Origin: Terrimonas rubra
GTDB lineage: Bacteria; Bacteroidota; Bacteroidia; Chitinophagales; Chitinophagaceae
Assembly: GCF_042686025.1 (NCBI RefSeq)
Contig: NZ_JBHUOZ010000001.1
Coordinates: 496,001-560,000 of the forward strand
Length of the DNA: 64,000 bases
Reading direction: 5' to 3'
Shown here: in pieces, positions 16,814-25,234 of the stretch
Position numbering within the stretch: position 1 is the first letter of the stretch
Layout of the letters: every line of letters starts with the position of its first letter
Translations under genes and position numbers: made by a program
Notes under the pieces: generated by a model
What the model saw: the letters and a program-made list of their open reading frames with translations, nothing else
Told to the model about the DNA's origin: nothing
Database searches by the model: none

Positions 16814-17179
16814 TAAGGTGTAAGGTTGAAGGCATAAGGTACAAGGAGCAAAAAGCTGAAGGCTGGAAAGCGGAAAGCTTTACTCCGTAACGTCATGCCG
16901 ACGAAGGAGGCATCTCTTGCTGATGAAAGTGGTATGCCAGTGAATGAAACCTCTCCTGCGTCGAGGTGACGATGTGTTGCCTGGGAAAGTCTCTTATAAG
17001 ATAAAAGGTTGAAGGCATAAGGTAGAAGGAGCAAAAAGCTGAAGGCTGAAAGCGGAAAGCTTTACCCCGTAACGTCATGCCGACGAAGGAGACATCTGCT
17101 GCTAATGAAAGTGGTATACTATTGCAGGAGACCTCTCCTGCGTCGAGGTGACGTTTTTTTCCGGGGAAAGTTCCGTCAC
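16814..17179. repeat. Tandem ~183-bp repeat carrying the 80-bp palindrome
   Basis: Two diverged tandem copies (about 16814-16996 and 16997-17179). Each contains, in order, AAGGTTGAAGGCATAAGGTA, a GGAGCAAAAAGCTGAAGG phrase, a GCGGAAAGCTTTAC phrase and one 81-bp imperfect palindrome (16891-16971 and 17073-17153) bounded by CGTCATGCCGACGAAGGAG and CTCCTGCGTCGAGGTGACG. The same palindrome recurs at 37963-38042 and 56176-56255. Open frames crossing this stretch are repeat translations. Confidence 0.8.
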
Positions 17180-17236
17180 CCATTAGTAAAAACCGGTACC
17201 ATAAAACTTCCTGTCATTCACTAAAACGGGGCATCC

Positions 17237-17307
17237 TGATGCCATCGGCATCATAGGTTTATAGCCACAATGATTAAACAATTTTTCGACCCCGGCGGGG
17301 TCGCATG
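17237..17307 (-). repeat. Double-hairpin element, copy A
   Basis: Read on the minus strand: CGACCCC-gcc-GGGGTCG (17303-17287), 33 nt, then TGATGCC-gat-GGCATCA (17253-17237), with GCTATAAA a few bases before the second hairpin. Copies B and C lie at 37883-37950 and 56068-56133 with the same order and spacing. The tandem 80-bp palindromes follow it in the same relative direction. Confidence 0.8.
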
Positions 17308-17458
17308 TTAATTTTATCCAGGCCGGTAAGCCTATTTGGTAAACAATATGAATCGTTGTTTTATATGACCGCAAAGCACCTGGTTCGGCCAAGTTTTACA
17401 CGTCCACCTTTTTATACATATTTATACATTGCTCCTGTAATTAAGGTAATTTTACACC

Positions 17459-18628
17459 TTGCAAACACCGGTAAAACATATTGTTCATTTTGACCTGGAT
17501 TCGTTTTTTGTAGCCGTGGAAATATTGCTGGATCCCAGCCTGAAAGGTAAGCCCGTGATCGTGGGCGGATCAGCCGAAAGAGGCGTGGTATCTACCTGCA
17601 GCTACGAAGCCCGTAAGTTTGGGGTGCATTCCGCTATGCCCATGCGCAAGGCCATGCAGTTATGCCCGCAGGCCATTGTATTGCGTGGTCAGGGCAGCGA
17701 GTACAGCAAATATTCCCGCTGGGTAACCGATATTATTGCCGAAAAAGTACCGCTGTTTGAAAAAGCTTCCATTGATGAGTTCTATTGCGACCTTACCGGC
17801 ATGGATAAGTTTTTTGGCGTTACCAAATACACGCAGGACCTGCGCAATACCATTATCAAAGAAACAGGCCTGCCTATTTCCTGCGGTCTGTCCACCGCCA
17901 AGTTCATCAGCAAAATTGCTACCAACGAGGCCAAGCCCAATGGATTTTTACAGGTGCCGCCGGGTAAGGAGAAGGAGTTTTTATGGCCCCTGAGTATTGA
18001 TAAAATAAACGGGGTAGGCGCCCAAACCAGTATTACGTTAAAGAAGATGAACCTGTTTACCATGAAGGATATTGCGCTGACACCGGTAGAAGTGCTGGAA
18101 AGTAAAATAGGCTCCTGGGGCAGATCATTATGGAATAAGGCCAACGGCATCGGCAGCGCCGAAATTGTAACCGACTGGGACCAGAAGAGTATGAGCCGCG
18201 AAAATACTTTTCATGAAAACCTTACCAATATGGAAGAATTATACAGCCAGCTGGTAAGGCTTACCGAGAAAGTAGCGTACGACCTGCGCAGCGATGAAAA
18301 ACTGAGCGGCTGTATTGCTGTGAAAATAAGGTATAACGATTTTGAGACCATCACCCGCCAGGAAACCATCAGTTATACCTCGCTGGATGACCTGCTGATA
18401 AAAAAAGCCAAGGATATTTTTACCCGTGCCTACGAGAAAGGAAGGCCTATCCGTTTATTAGGTGTAAGGCTTAGCCAGCTGATACCCTTTACCATACAGA
18501 TGGAATTGTTTAATAACAATGCGCAGAAGTTAAACCTGTACAAGGCCGTGGACGATATTAAAGATAAGTTTGGTAGCAAGGCCGTTAAAAAAGCGGTGAC
18601 CGTAAAAAACAAGCCGAAGGAAAAATAA
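17459..18628 (+). CDS. dinB: DNA polymerase IV (Y-family, translesion)
   Basis: A 389-aa Y-family polymerase. Catalytic residues are D12 in HFDLDSFF and D106-E107 in ASIDEFY; the steric-gate region DSFFVAVE, the GLSTAKFISKIATNEAKP motif and the little-finger domain (about residues 245-355) are all present, so the enzyme looks complete. The start is TTG 17459: no ATG occurs before the first catalytic Asp. A TAATTTTA box ends 5 nt upstream, so the mRNA may have a very short leader. It performs error-prone bypass of lesions and is often stress-induced. It lies after a repeat cluster and ends 2 bp from a convergent gene. Confidence 0.95.
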   Translation: MQTPVKHIVHFDLDSFFVAVEILLDPSLKGKPVIVGGSAERGVVSTCSYEARKFGVHSAMPMRKAMQLCPQAIVLRGQGSEYSKYSRWVTDIIAEKVPLFEKASIDEFYCDLTGMDKFFGVTKYTQDLRNTIIKETGLPISCGLSTAKFISKIATNEAKPNGFLQVPPGKEKEFLWPLSIDKINGVGAQTSITLKKMNLFTMKDIALTPVEVLESKIGSWGRSLWNKANGIGSAEIVTDWDQKSMSRENTFHENLTNMEELYSQLVRLTEKVAYDLRSDEKLSGCIAVKIRYNDFETITRQETISYTSLDDLLIKKAKDIFTRAYEKGRPIRLLGVRLSQLIPFTIQMELFNNNAQKLNLYKAVDDIKDKFGSKAVKKAVTVKNKPKEK

Positions 18629-18630
18629 AT

Positions 18631-19395
18631 TTATTCATCCGGCATATTACGTAGTGCTTCCCTGGTTTTGGCCTGTACTTCCCCCTCCTGTTCACGGGTT
18701 AAAGCATTTACCAACTCCTCCCGCTTTTCTTTCCGGTTAGTAACAGCAAATAATACCAGGTCAATCCCCAGCCTGATGAGTATTAATAGTACCGCGGCAA
18801 TTACAGCGCCGGGAAGGAATATGAAAAAGCCGGAGAGTATGACCACTAATTGCTGTATAAAAATACGTACATAGGGCTGCAGAAAAAGTGCCTGTACCGT
18901 AGCCGTACGGTATTTACCGGGTAAAAAGAACTGGCGCAATACAAGTATCAGGTTGGTAAAAGCTATAAGGGCAACCGCCTGTTGGGTATCGCTGTTTTGT
19001 AATAATACGCGGTAATTGTGCAGTACCTGGAAAGGCTCTTTAATACCCGGCACTTCGCCCTGCAACAGCAAAAACATAAATACCGATTGTACAAATACAA
19101 AGAAGAAATAGTGTACCCCGAAAAAGGGTACCAGGAAGCCGGGACGGGAATTGTTTTTACCCGCCGGTAATGCCGGCTGATCCTTACCCCACCATAATAC
19201 CGCCAGCATTTTTACCACATGCAGCAAGCCGATAATGATGGTCTCGAAAAAATAAGCCGTTAAAACGGCTGCCGGACTCCAGTGCAAAAACAACAAACCA
19301 AACAACATGCACAGGGCGTTTACCCATAAAAACGCATTGGCTTTTGTGGGTAATAACATTTGTCTGATGCCTGTAGCTTGTTGCCCGCTGTACAT
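18631..19395 (-). CDS. DUF6498-type membrane protein
   Basis: A 254-aa integral membrane protein with five to six hydrophobic helices. LLFLHWSPAAVLTAYFFET and VPFFGVHYFFFVFVQSVFMF match the DUF6498 family as I know it. The C-terminal about 35 residues are charged and cytoplasmic (LTREQEGEVQAKTREALRN). Start at ATG 19395 lies 5 bp behind the stop of the upstream lipoprotein gene, implying one transcript; an internal ATG at 19359 is also possible. Function unknown. It is convergent with dinB with a 2-bp gap and no terminator between them. Confidence 0.75.
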   Translation of the reverse strand: MYSGQQATGIRQMLLPTKANAFLWVNALCMLFGLLFLHWSPAAVLTAYFFETIIIGLLHVVKMLAVLWWGKDQPALPAGKNNSRPGFLVPFFGVHYFFFVFVQSVFMFLLLQGEVPGIKEPFQVLHNYRVLLQNSDTQQAVALIAFTNLILVLRQFFLPGKYRTATVQALFLQPYVRIFIQQLVVILSGFFIFLPGAVIAAVLLILIRLGIDLVLFAVTNRKEKREELVNALTREQEGEVQAKTREALRNMPDE

Positions 19396-19400
19396 GAGAA

Positions 19401-19946
19401 TTATTTTGCCTTTAATAATACAATTAGCGGGCGGCGGTTGATCTCCCTGGGCATTTGTAACAACAGCTCCTTATCATGAGCCCCTTTTACAAAATAGGTG
19501 TAGGTCATGGTCATCGGTGAACTATCACCAAAGCCAAAGCTCATGGTGGTATCTACATAACTCAACCTTAATTTAATGCCGGCCATGCCTTTATCATATT
19601 CACCTACCGCATCATCCACCACATAAGTACCGGTAGTGGTTACTTCTTTGGATACAATATTCACCGCCGTATCATTGACAAAGGATAAGCTGAATTTACC
19701 GTTCAGTTCCTCCGCTGCTTCCTTGGCATATTTCTCGGGTTCTTTTGCGGGATCGATCCAGCTTACTTCCTGTTTATCATTTACGGTAAGCACGCCAAAA
19801 AAACCGGTTTTATCTGCTGTAAAGGTCTTGCCTTTAATAGCTGTTTTTACAGTATTTATATCTTTTGGCGGATCGGGTACTTTCATATCGCCGCTGCCGC
19901 AGGAGAATAATACGAGGCTGAATAAAACTACTGTTATCTTTTTCAT
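19401..19946 (-). CDS. Small lipoprotein of unknown function
   Basis: A 181-aa lipoprotein with a short signal (MKKITVVLFSLVLFSC, C16). The mature part is beta-rich and contains GKTFTADKTGFFGVLTVNDK and a KLRLSYVDTTMSFGFGD stretch, which recalls small lipocalin-like stress or copy-number lipoproteins, but I do not recognise a family. It leads a two-gene transcript with the DUF6498 membrane protein 5 bp downstream, so the two may work at the envelope together. Confidence 0.7.
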   Translation of the reverse strand: MKKITVVLFSLVLFSCGSGDMKVPDPPKDINTVKTAIKGKTFTADKTGFFGVLTVNDKQEVSWIDPAKEPEKYAKEAAEELNGKFSLSFVNDTAVNIVSKEVTTTGTYVVDDAVGEYDKGMAGIKLRLSYVDTTMSFGFGDSSPMTMTYTYFVKGAHDKELLLQMPREINRRPLIVLLKAK

Positions 19947-20102
19947 ATTGCTGGTTTAAATAAAGATTGTTAGCGTAATTACTGTTGCTGCAAGAAACAA
20001 AACCTTTTGCTGCCACCGATACCCTGTTACGGGTATTTACGTTCATAAATAAACCTTCACGAATTGTTTTAATCAGTTAAATTAGAAGTCACAAAAAATT
20101 GC

Positions 20103-21416
20103 ATGCTAAAAAAAATACTGACCAATCTTACCTTTTGGGTGCTGGTGGCTATTACCGCCGGTGTGCTGGTAGGACATTATGCACCTCATTGGGCACAACA
20201 TAAAATTTTTGAAAAAAGCTATAGTTTTCATTTGCTGGGGCAGCAGATGAATATTAAGAACACGGTCAGCGAATTCCTGGGTAGTGGTTTTATCAGCATT
20301 GTTAAACTCTTTATCAATCCCATTATTTTCCTCACCATTACCCTGGGCATAGTAAGTATGGGTAACCTGAAGAAAGTGGGCCGGGTAGGTGCCAAGGCCT
20401 TATTGTACTTTGAGGTAGTGACCACTTTTGCTTTAATCATTGGTGTTGCCGTTGCTTTACTCATACAGCCCGGGCATGGGGTAAACACTTCAGCGGTAGC
20501 CGGTGGCGATATCAGTCAATACACCAATGCGGAAAAAGCTTTCAGCTGGTGGCAATTTTTTAAAGAGAATTCTACGTTACAGGTATTACTGGCCGCATTG
20601 GTTTGTGGTGTGTTGTTGAATGGTTATCAAAAAAAGGACAGGATCATACCCGTGCTACAGAAAATATCCAAATACGTTTTTAAATACCTGCACCGCGTAA
20701 TGTTACTGGCCCCCATCGGTGCTTTTGGTGGCATGGCTTATACCATCAGCAAATACGGCATTGCCACTTTATTACCATTGGGTAAACTCATGCTGACAGT
20801 ATATGCCACCATGGCCATTTTTATTTTCCTGGTACTGTGGCTCATCCTGAAACACTATAATATCAGTCTTTGGCGGTTTTTAAAATACATTCGTGAAGAA
20901 CTGTTGATTGTATTGGGCACTTCCTCCTCCGAAGCTGCCCTGCCCAACCTGATGGAAAAACTGGAACGCATGGGTTGCAGCAAGCCGGTTGTAGGCCTGG
21001 TAGTGCCCACGGGGTATTCCTTTAACCTGGATGGCACTACCATTTACCTGTCCATGTGCATGATATTTTTAGCACAGGTATATGATGTTACTTTAACCTG
21101 GGGGCAAATTGCCAGCATCATCGGCATTTTAATGTTAACCTCCAAGGGGGCTGCAGGTGTTACCGGCAGCGGTTTTGTAGTGCTGGCCAGTACCTTAACG
21201 GCCATTAAGGTAATACCCATTGAAGGGTTGGCCTTATTACTGGGCGTGGACCGGTTTATGTCCGAAGCCCGGGCCATCACCAATTTTATCGGCAATGGCG
21301 TAGCCACTATCTGGCTCGCCAATAATGAAAAAGAATTTGACCGGCAAAAGATGGAACTGGCATTTAATAATGTACAGGATTCCGAGGATATTATTAAAGA
21401 TAACCTGGATCAATAA
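20103..21416 (+). CDS. dctA: C4-dicarboxylate:cation symporter, DctA/GltP family
   Basis: A 437-aa DAACS-family symporter with eight membrane helices and two re-entrant loops. Signature motifs: GTSSSEAALPNLMEKLERMG (HP1, residues about 273-292), PTGYSFNLDGTTIYLSM (TM7, NLDGT), KGAAGVTGSGFVVLASTL (HP2) and DRFMSEARAITNFIGNGVAT (TM8). The TM8 form MSEARAxTNxxGN is that of DctA rather than of the glutamate carriers, so succinate, fumarate or malate uptake driven by protons or sodium is likely. It is complete and monocistronic. The symbol is by resemblance; a neutral amino-acid substrate is less likely but not excluded. Confidence 0.88.
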   Translation: MLKKILTNLTFWVLVAITAGVLVGHYAPHWAQHKIFEKSYSFHLLGQQMNIKNTVSEFLGSGFISIVKLFINPIIFLTITLGIVSMGNLKKVGRVGAKALLYFEVVTTFALIIGVAVALLIQPGHGVNTSAVAGGDISQYTNAEKAFSWWQFFKENSTLQVLLAALVCGVLLNGYQKKDRIIPVLQKISKYVFKYLHRVMLLAPIGAFGGMAYTISKYGIATLLPLGKLMLTVYATMAIFIFLVLWLILKHYNISLWRFLKYIREELLIVLGTSSSEAALPNLMEKLERMGCSKPVVGLVVPTGYSFNLDGTTIYLSMCMIFLAQVYDVTLTWGQIASIIGILMLTSKGAAGVTGSGFVVLASTLTAIKVIPIEGLALLLGVDRFMSEARAITNFIGNGVATIWLANNEKEFDRQKMELAFNNVQDSEDIIKDNLDQ

Positions 21417-21576
21417 TATACCGGTAACTGTGACAACGGTATATAATTTGCGGCTGTTGCCGGCTTTTGTTTGAACAGTTATTGAATGTATACATTAAAA
21501 TTTGGCAATATTTTTATACGAAAGACTTCTTATTTTTAGTTGATAACCCTTACTTTTACCCACTTAGTAGCCCCGT

Positions 21577-22326
21577 TTGTTAAAAGAAATTATTATAGCG
21601 TTCCAGGCCTATAGTAAGGCGCACCAGTTTTTAAAGCAGTATAAGCTTTGGAACTGGGTACTTATACCCGGCATCCTGTACGCGGCACTGGTTATTACCG
21701 GCATGTATTTTTTCTGGGGTTATGCCAATGATGCTATTACCCTGCTGAGCAATAAACTGGGTATTGAAGCCTGGTTACAAAATGAGCACAATACATTTTT
21801 AAGCTTTTTATTTGTAATGGGCGGTTTGGTATTACGTCTTTTACTCATGCTGCTCTGTATTGCCCTCTTCAAATACATTATTCTCATTATTGGCTCGCCG
21901 GTGTTTACCATACTCAGCGAAAAAATTGAGAGTATTATTAAAGGCCGTACATACGAGTGGAATGCCGCTACCTTTAAAGCAGATTGTTTGAAAGGCATCA
22001 GAACCGCTTTACGCAATTTACCCCGCCAGCTGATGTATTTACTGGGACTGCTGGTACTGGCCCTGGTGCCGGTTATTGGCTGGATCACCCCCGTAATTGC
22101 CTTACTGATCGAATGCTACTATTATGGTTTTTCCATGCTGGACTACAGCATGGCCCGCCAGGACGGCTTTACCCGCAAACAAAGCAATAAATTCATCAGC
22201 CTGCACAAAGGCCTGGCTGTAGGTAACGGTATTATTTTTTACCTGATGCACCTGGTCATTATTTTTGCCCCGGCTTATGCCATTGTTGCTGCTACCCTTA
22301 CCATACACGAGGTAAGGAATGATTGA
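21577..22326 (+). CDS. EI24-domain (CysZ-like) membrane protein
   Basis: A 249-aa membrane protein of the EI24 family: LKEIIIAFQAYSKAHQFL opens the amphipathic N-terminus, followed by four hydrophobic helices, the IIIGSPVFTILSEKIES motif and YYGFSMLDYSMARQ near residue 185. The start is TTG 21577; the next in-frame ATG would cut off the family's conserved N-terminus. E. coli CysZ takes up sulfate, but the Bacteroidota homologues are not proven to. It stands between the dicarboxylate symporter and a lipoprotein without a shared operon. Confidence 0.8.
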   Translation: MLKEIIIAFQAYSKAHQFLKQYKLWNWVLIPGILYAALVITGMYFFWGYANDAITLLSNKLGIEAWLQNEHNTFLSFLFVMGGLVLRLLLMLLCIALFKYIILIIGSPVFTILSEKIESIIKGRTYEWNAATFKADCLKGIRTALRNLPRQLMYLLGLLVLALVPVIGWITPVIALLIECYYYGFSMLDYSMARQDGFTRKQSNKFISLHKGLAVGNGIIFYLMHLVIIFAPAYAIVAATLTIHEVRND

Positions 22327-22417
22327 TTTTTCTCTTGTACAGTAATAATCCCAGGGATATTCTCGTTCTTACCCCATAATTACCCCTGTATTATTATAAA
22401 ATATACCCGCCAGGCAA

Positions 22418-22425
22418 TAGCTTTG
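22418..22425 (+). promoter_or_regulatory. -7 promoter element TAGCTTTG
   Basis: A perfect TAnnTTTG box 29 nt before the lipoprotein start at 22455; -33 element weak. Confidence 0.5.
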
Positions 22426-22454
22426 CGGCCTAAACTTTTAAACCCTTACCACTC

Positions 22455-23003
22455 ATGAAACCTATCCTTACGGCTTGTGCATTAGCTCTTACCCTTTTAT
22501 TTACCGGCTGCGACAAAGTAAAAGACCTGATCAAGGTGAATGTAACCACCAGCGTTAACATTGATTTTGAAATTGACCCTATCAACGAAACAGCTGTTAC
22601 TTATACCGATATCCAGGCTAATATAGCCAATGAGCTGGATGCAGTTATTAAAGCGGAGAACAGCGAACTGGGCGTGGAGAATATTAAATCGGCCAAAGTG
22701 CAATCATGTGTAATAACCACTTCTGCCACCAGTGCGCCTGATGATAACTTTACCGCCTTGAACAACCTGTCGCTGGCCATTGAATCGGATAACAAACCCG
22801 GTTATACCACTTATGCGGCTATTACCACATCGCCCACACAACCGTACAGTGTGGAGTTACCCATTACCGCCGGTGTGGACCTGAAAGATTATTTAAAAGG
22901 CAATACCTTCGGTTATAAGTTTACCTATAGCGGCAAACGTAAAACCACCACCACCCTGCAATGCCGGGCAAGGGTAACTTACCTGTTAAACGTAGGATTA
23001 TAA
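22455..23003 (+). CDS. Lipoprotein of unknown function
   Basis: A 182-aa protein with a lipoprotein signal (ALALTLLFTGCDK, C19). The mature chain is beta-rich with a regular pattern of short strands (VTTSVNIDFEIDP, SAKVQSCVITTS) and only one further pair of cysteines. I recognise no domain. It has its own promoter box and terminator and appears to be a single-gene unit. Surface or periplasmic location follows from the signal; function unknown. Confidence 0.75.
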   Translation: MKPILTACALALTLLFTGCDKVKDLIKVNVTTSVNIDFEIDPINETAVTYTDIQANIANELDAVIKAENSELGVENIKSAKVQSCVITTSATSAPDDNFTALNNLSLAIESDNKPGYTTYAAITTSPTQPYSVELPITAGVDLKDYLKGNTFGYKFTYSGKRKTTTTLQCRARVTYLLNVGL

Positions 23004-23005
23004 TT

Positions 23006-23035
23006 TTAAAAAGGGCCGCTTTAGCGGCCTTTTTT
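23006..23035 (+). terminator. Terminator after lipoprotein gene
   Basis: GGCCGC-ttta-GCGGCC flanked by A and T runs. It lies inside a longer open frame beginning at 22961 and so argues for the ATG at 23087 as start of the next gene. Confidence 0.85.
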
Positions 23036-23086
23036 ATTCGCAGTAGTTTGCCGGCTACATACCATAGTTTTTCGTTTCTTTACAGC

Positions 23087-23791
23087 ATGGCAGCAACCGT
23101 ATATTTAATTCCCTGTTTTTTACATGAAGAAGGCCTGCAGGCCGTACCCGCTTATGTAACACAGGCCATACAGCAGTGCGACGTTTTTTTTGTGGAGAAC
23201 GAACGCAGTGCCCGCCGTTATTTTAAACAGTTGTGGAGCAGCATGGTCATTGATAATTATGAATGGCATACCATCCACAAGGCAGAAGCCGAGGTTATCA
23301 GCCATTTTAAAAATGCCCTGAAACAAAACAAGACCATCGGCATTGTAAGCGAAGCAGGCTGCCCCGGTGTGGCCGATCCCGGGCAAATATTGATTGGTGT
23401 GGCCCAGCAGGCACAGGCCACCGTAAAACCTTTGACCGGCCCCAGTTCCATCTTACTCGCTTTAATGGCCAGTGGCATGAACGGTCAGCAATTCCAGTTT
23501 GTGGGTTACCTGCCTATTGATAACGGGCAGCGTATGAAACAGCTGAAAGAGCTGGAAGAATACTCCCGCAAAAAGAACTGCACCCAGATTTTTATTGAAA
23601 CCCCTTACCGCAATAACCAGTTACTGGAAACTATTCTTAAAACGGCACAGCCCGGCACACAGTTATGCGTGGCGGTTAATTTAACCGGACCTGACGAATG
23701 GGTAAAGACCAAAACCATTGCCCAATGGAAACAGCAGCCACCGGATATGCATAAACAGCCGGCTATTTTTTTATTGTATGCAGGTGGTTAA
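23087..23791 (+). CDS. Tetrapyrrole-methylase-fold SAM-dependent methyltransferase, RsmI-like
   Basis: A 234-aa methyltransferase. VYLIPCFLHEEGL, VFFVENERSARRYFKQL, TIGIVSEAGCPGVADPGQ (SAM-binding, near residues 84-101), LTGPSSILLALMASGMNGQ and FIETPYRN match the RsmI/YraL family in its Bacteroidota variant. RsmI makes the 2'-O-methylation of C1402 of 16S rRNA; this variant group lacks a proven target. An upstream start at 22961 would run through a terminator and is rejected. Monocistronic, cytoplasmic. Confidence 0.88.
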   Translation: MAATVYLIPCFLHEEGLQAVPAYVTQAIQQCDVFFVENERSARRYFKQLWSSMVIDNYEWHTIHKAEAEVISHFKNALKQNKTIGIVSEAGCPGVADPGQILIGVAQQAQATVKPLTGPSSILLALMASGMNGQQFQFVGYLPIDNGQRMKQLKELEEYSRKKNCTQIFIETPYRNNQLLETILKTAQPGTQLCVAVNLTGPDEWVKTKTIAQWKQQPPDMHKQPAIFLLYAGG

Positions 23792-24233
23792 AGTTTTTTG
23801 CCCGCAGATTTACGGGGATTTGTTCCGCGGATTTACGGGGATCAAATTTTGATCGTTAAAAGATTTATTCTTTTATACCCTTAGCGCTATTTCACTAAAG
23901 CAATCAGCTATCATAAAACGTACTTGCTGTACAGATTTTCGCTGACCAAACTCTGTTCAGCGAAAATCTGCGTGCCTTTTCTCTGCATCCTCTGCGGGTT
24001 TTAATAGTAAAAGCTGTATTCTTTTACACCTCCAGCAATCAGCTAGCATAAAACGTACTCGCTGTACAAATCTTCGCTGACCAAAACCTGTTCAGCGAAA
24101 ATCTGCGTGCATTTGCTCTGCGCACTCTGCGGGTAAAAACTAGCACAACCATACCTATTTAACGGCTGTTGCCAACAATCCGGTAACTCCCGTTGTTATC
24201 ATTATCTTATTCACCAACACTATTTACAAGATT
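23792..24233. repeat. ~105-bp direct repeat with internal hairpin
   Basis: Two copies (23899-24005 and 24034-24138, offset 135 bp) share AGCAATCAGCTA, AAAACGTACT, GCTGTACA, a hairpin and a CTCTGC...TCTGCGGG tail. In copy 1 the hairpin has 14-bp perfect arms (23932-23945 and 23957-23970); in copy 2 the left arm has drifted. Upstream, GCAGATTTACGGGGAT is repeated twice at 23813-23852. No gene is visible. Confidence 0.75.
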
Positions 24234-25187
24234 ATGGCAATACAAAAAATCAACATTGGCAGCAGCGACCTGGCTGTAGCGCCTGTTAATTTAGGCGGCA
24301 ATGTTTTTGGCTGGACATTGAACGAAGCACAATCATTTGAAATACTGGACGCATTTACAGCAGCCGGTTTTAATTTTATTGACACGGCAGATACTTATTC
24401 GGTTTGGGTGCCCGGCAATAAAGGCGGCGAATCGGAAACTATTATTGGCAAATGGACCAAGGCCCGTGGCAACCGTGATAAAGTAGTTATTGCTACCAAA
24501 GTGGGCTGGGACCATGGTGATGGCCGCAAAGGCCTGAAAGCGGATTATATTATCCAACAGGCCGAACAGTCTTTAAAAAATTTACAAACCGATCATATTG
24601 ACCTGTACTATACCCATATTGATGATGGCACAGTGCCCGTGGAAGAAACCCTGGCAGCTTATGATAAACTGATAAAAGCCGGTAAAGTAAGGTATATAGC
24701 CGCCTCCAATGTACCGGTGGAAAGACTGAAGACATCACTGGCACTGGCCGAACAAAACGGCTTGCCCAAATACCAGGCTTTACAACCGCATTATAATTTA
24801 GTAGAGCGTACGGCTTATGAAACTGATTATGCACCCGTGGTAGCCGAACATGGCCTGACAGTTTTTCCTTACTGGTCATTAGCCGCTGGCTTTTTAACCG
24901 GTAAGTACCGTTCGGAAGCCGACCTGGGAAAAAGTGTACGTGGCCAGGGCGCCAAAAAATACCTGAACGAAAAAGGTTTAGGCGTATTGAAAGCGCTGGA
25001 TACGGTTGCCGCCAAACACAACAGTACACCGGCATCGGTGGCATTGGCCTGGTTACTGGCCCAGCCGAATATTGGCGCACCCATTGCCAGCGCCACCAGC
25101 AAAACACAACTCGATACTTTAATTGCCGCTACCAGCTTACAACTGGATCAGCAGGACCTGCAGTTATTAGATACAGCAAGTAAATAA
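24234..25187 (+). CDS. Aldo/keto reductase
   Basis: A 317-aa NADPH-dependent (beta/alpha)8 oxidoreductase of the AKR superfamily. The catalytic tetrad is visible: D50 and Y55 in FIDTADTY, K89 in VVIATKVG, and H128 in LYYTHID. The cofactor end (ASNVPVERLK, and the late IGAPIASATSKTQLD) is typical of the Tas/YajO group. Such enzymes reduce aldehydes and ketones with broad specificity. No signal peptide and no operon partner; a strong terminator follows. Confidence 0.9.
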   Translation: MAIQKINIGSSDLAVAPVNLGGNVFGWTLNEAQSFEILDAFTAAGFNFIDTADTYSVWVPGNKGGESETIIGKWTKARGNRDKVVIATKVGWDHGDGRKGLKADYIIQQAEQSLKNLQTDHIDLYYTHIDDGTVPVEETLAAYDKLIKAGKVRYIAASNVPVERLKTSLALAEQNGLPKYQALQPHYNLVERTAYETDYAPVVAEHGLTVFPYWSLAAGFLTGKYRSEADLGKSVRGQGAKKYLNEKGLGVLKALDTVAAKHNSTPASVALAWLLAQPNIGAPIASATSKTQLDTLIAATSLQLDQQDLQLLDTASK

Positions 25188-25210
25188 TCAGCCCTCTATT
25201 TTATAGCTGA

Positions 25211-25234
25211 ACCGGGCCCTGTGCCCGGTTTTTT
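25211..25234 (+). terminator. Terminator after aldo/keto reductase
   Basis: ACCGGGC-cctgt-GCCCGGT followed by six T. Confidence 0.85.

Noticed and set aside
16723..17183. N-terminal extension of the 16246-16722 gene and the 96-aa frame at 16893-17183
   Set aside because: Both translate the palindromic and GGAAAGC repeats; two repeats yield near-identical peptides (DAGEVS), as expected from repeat DNA.
17183..17392. 69-aa minus-strand frame
   Set aside because: It runs through the double-hairpin element; no protein features.
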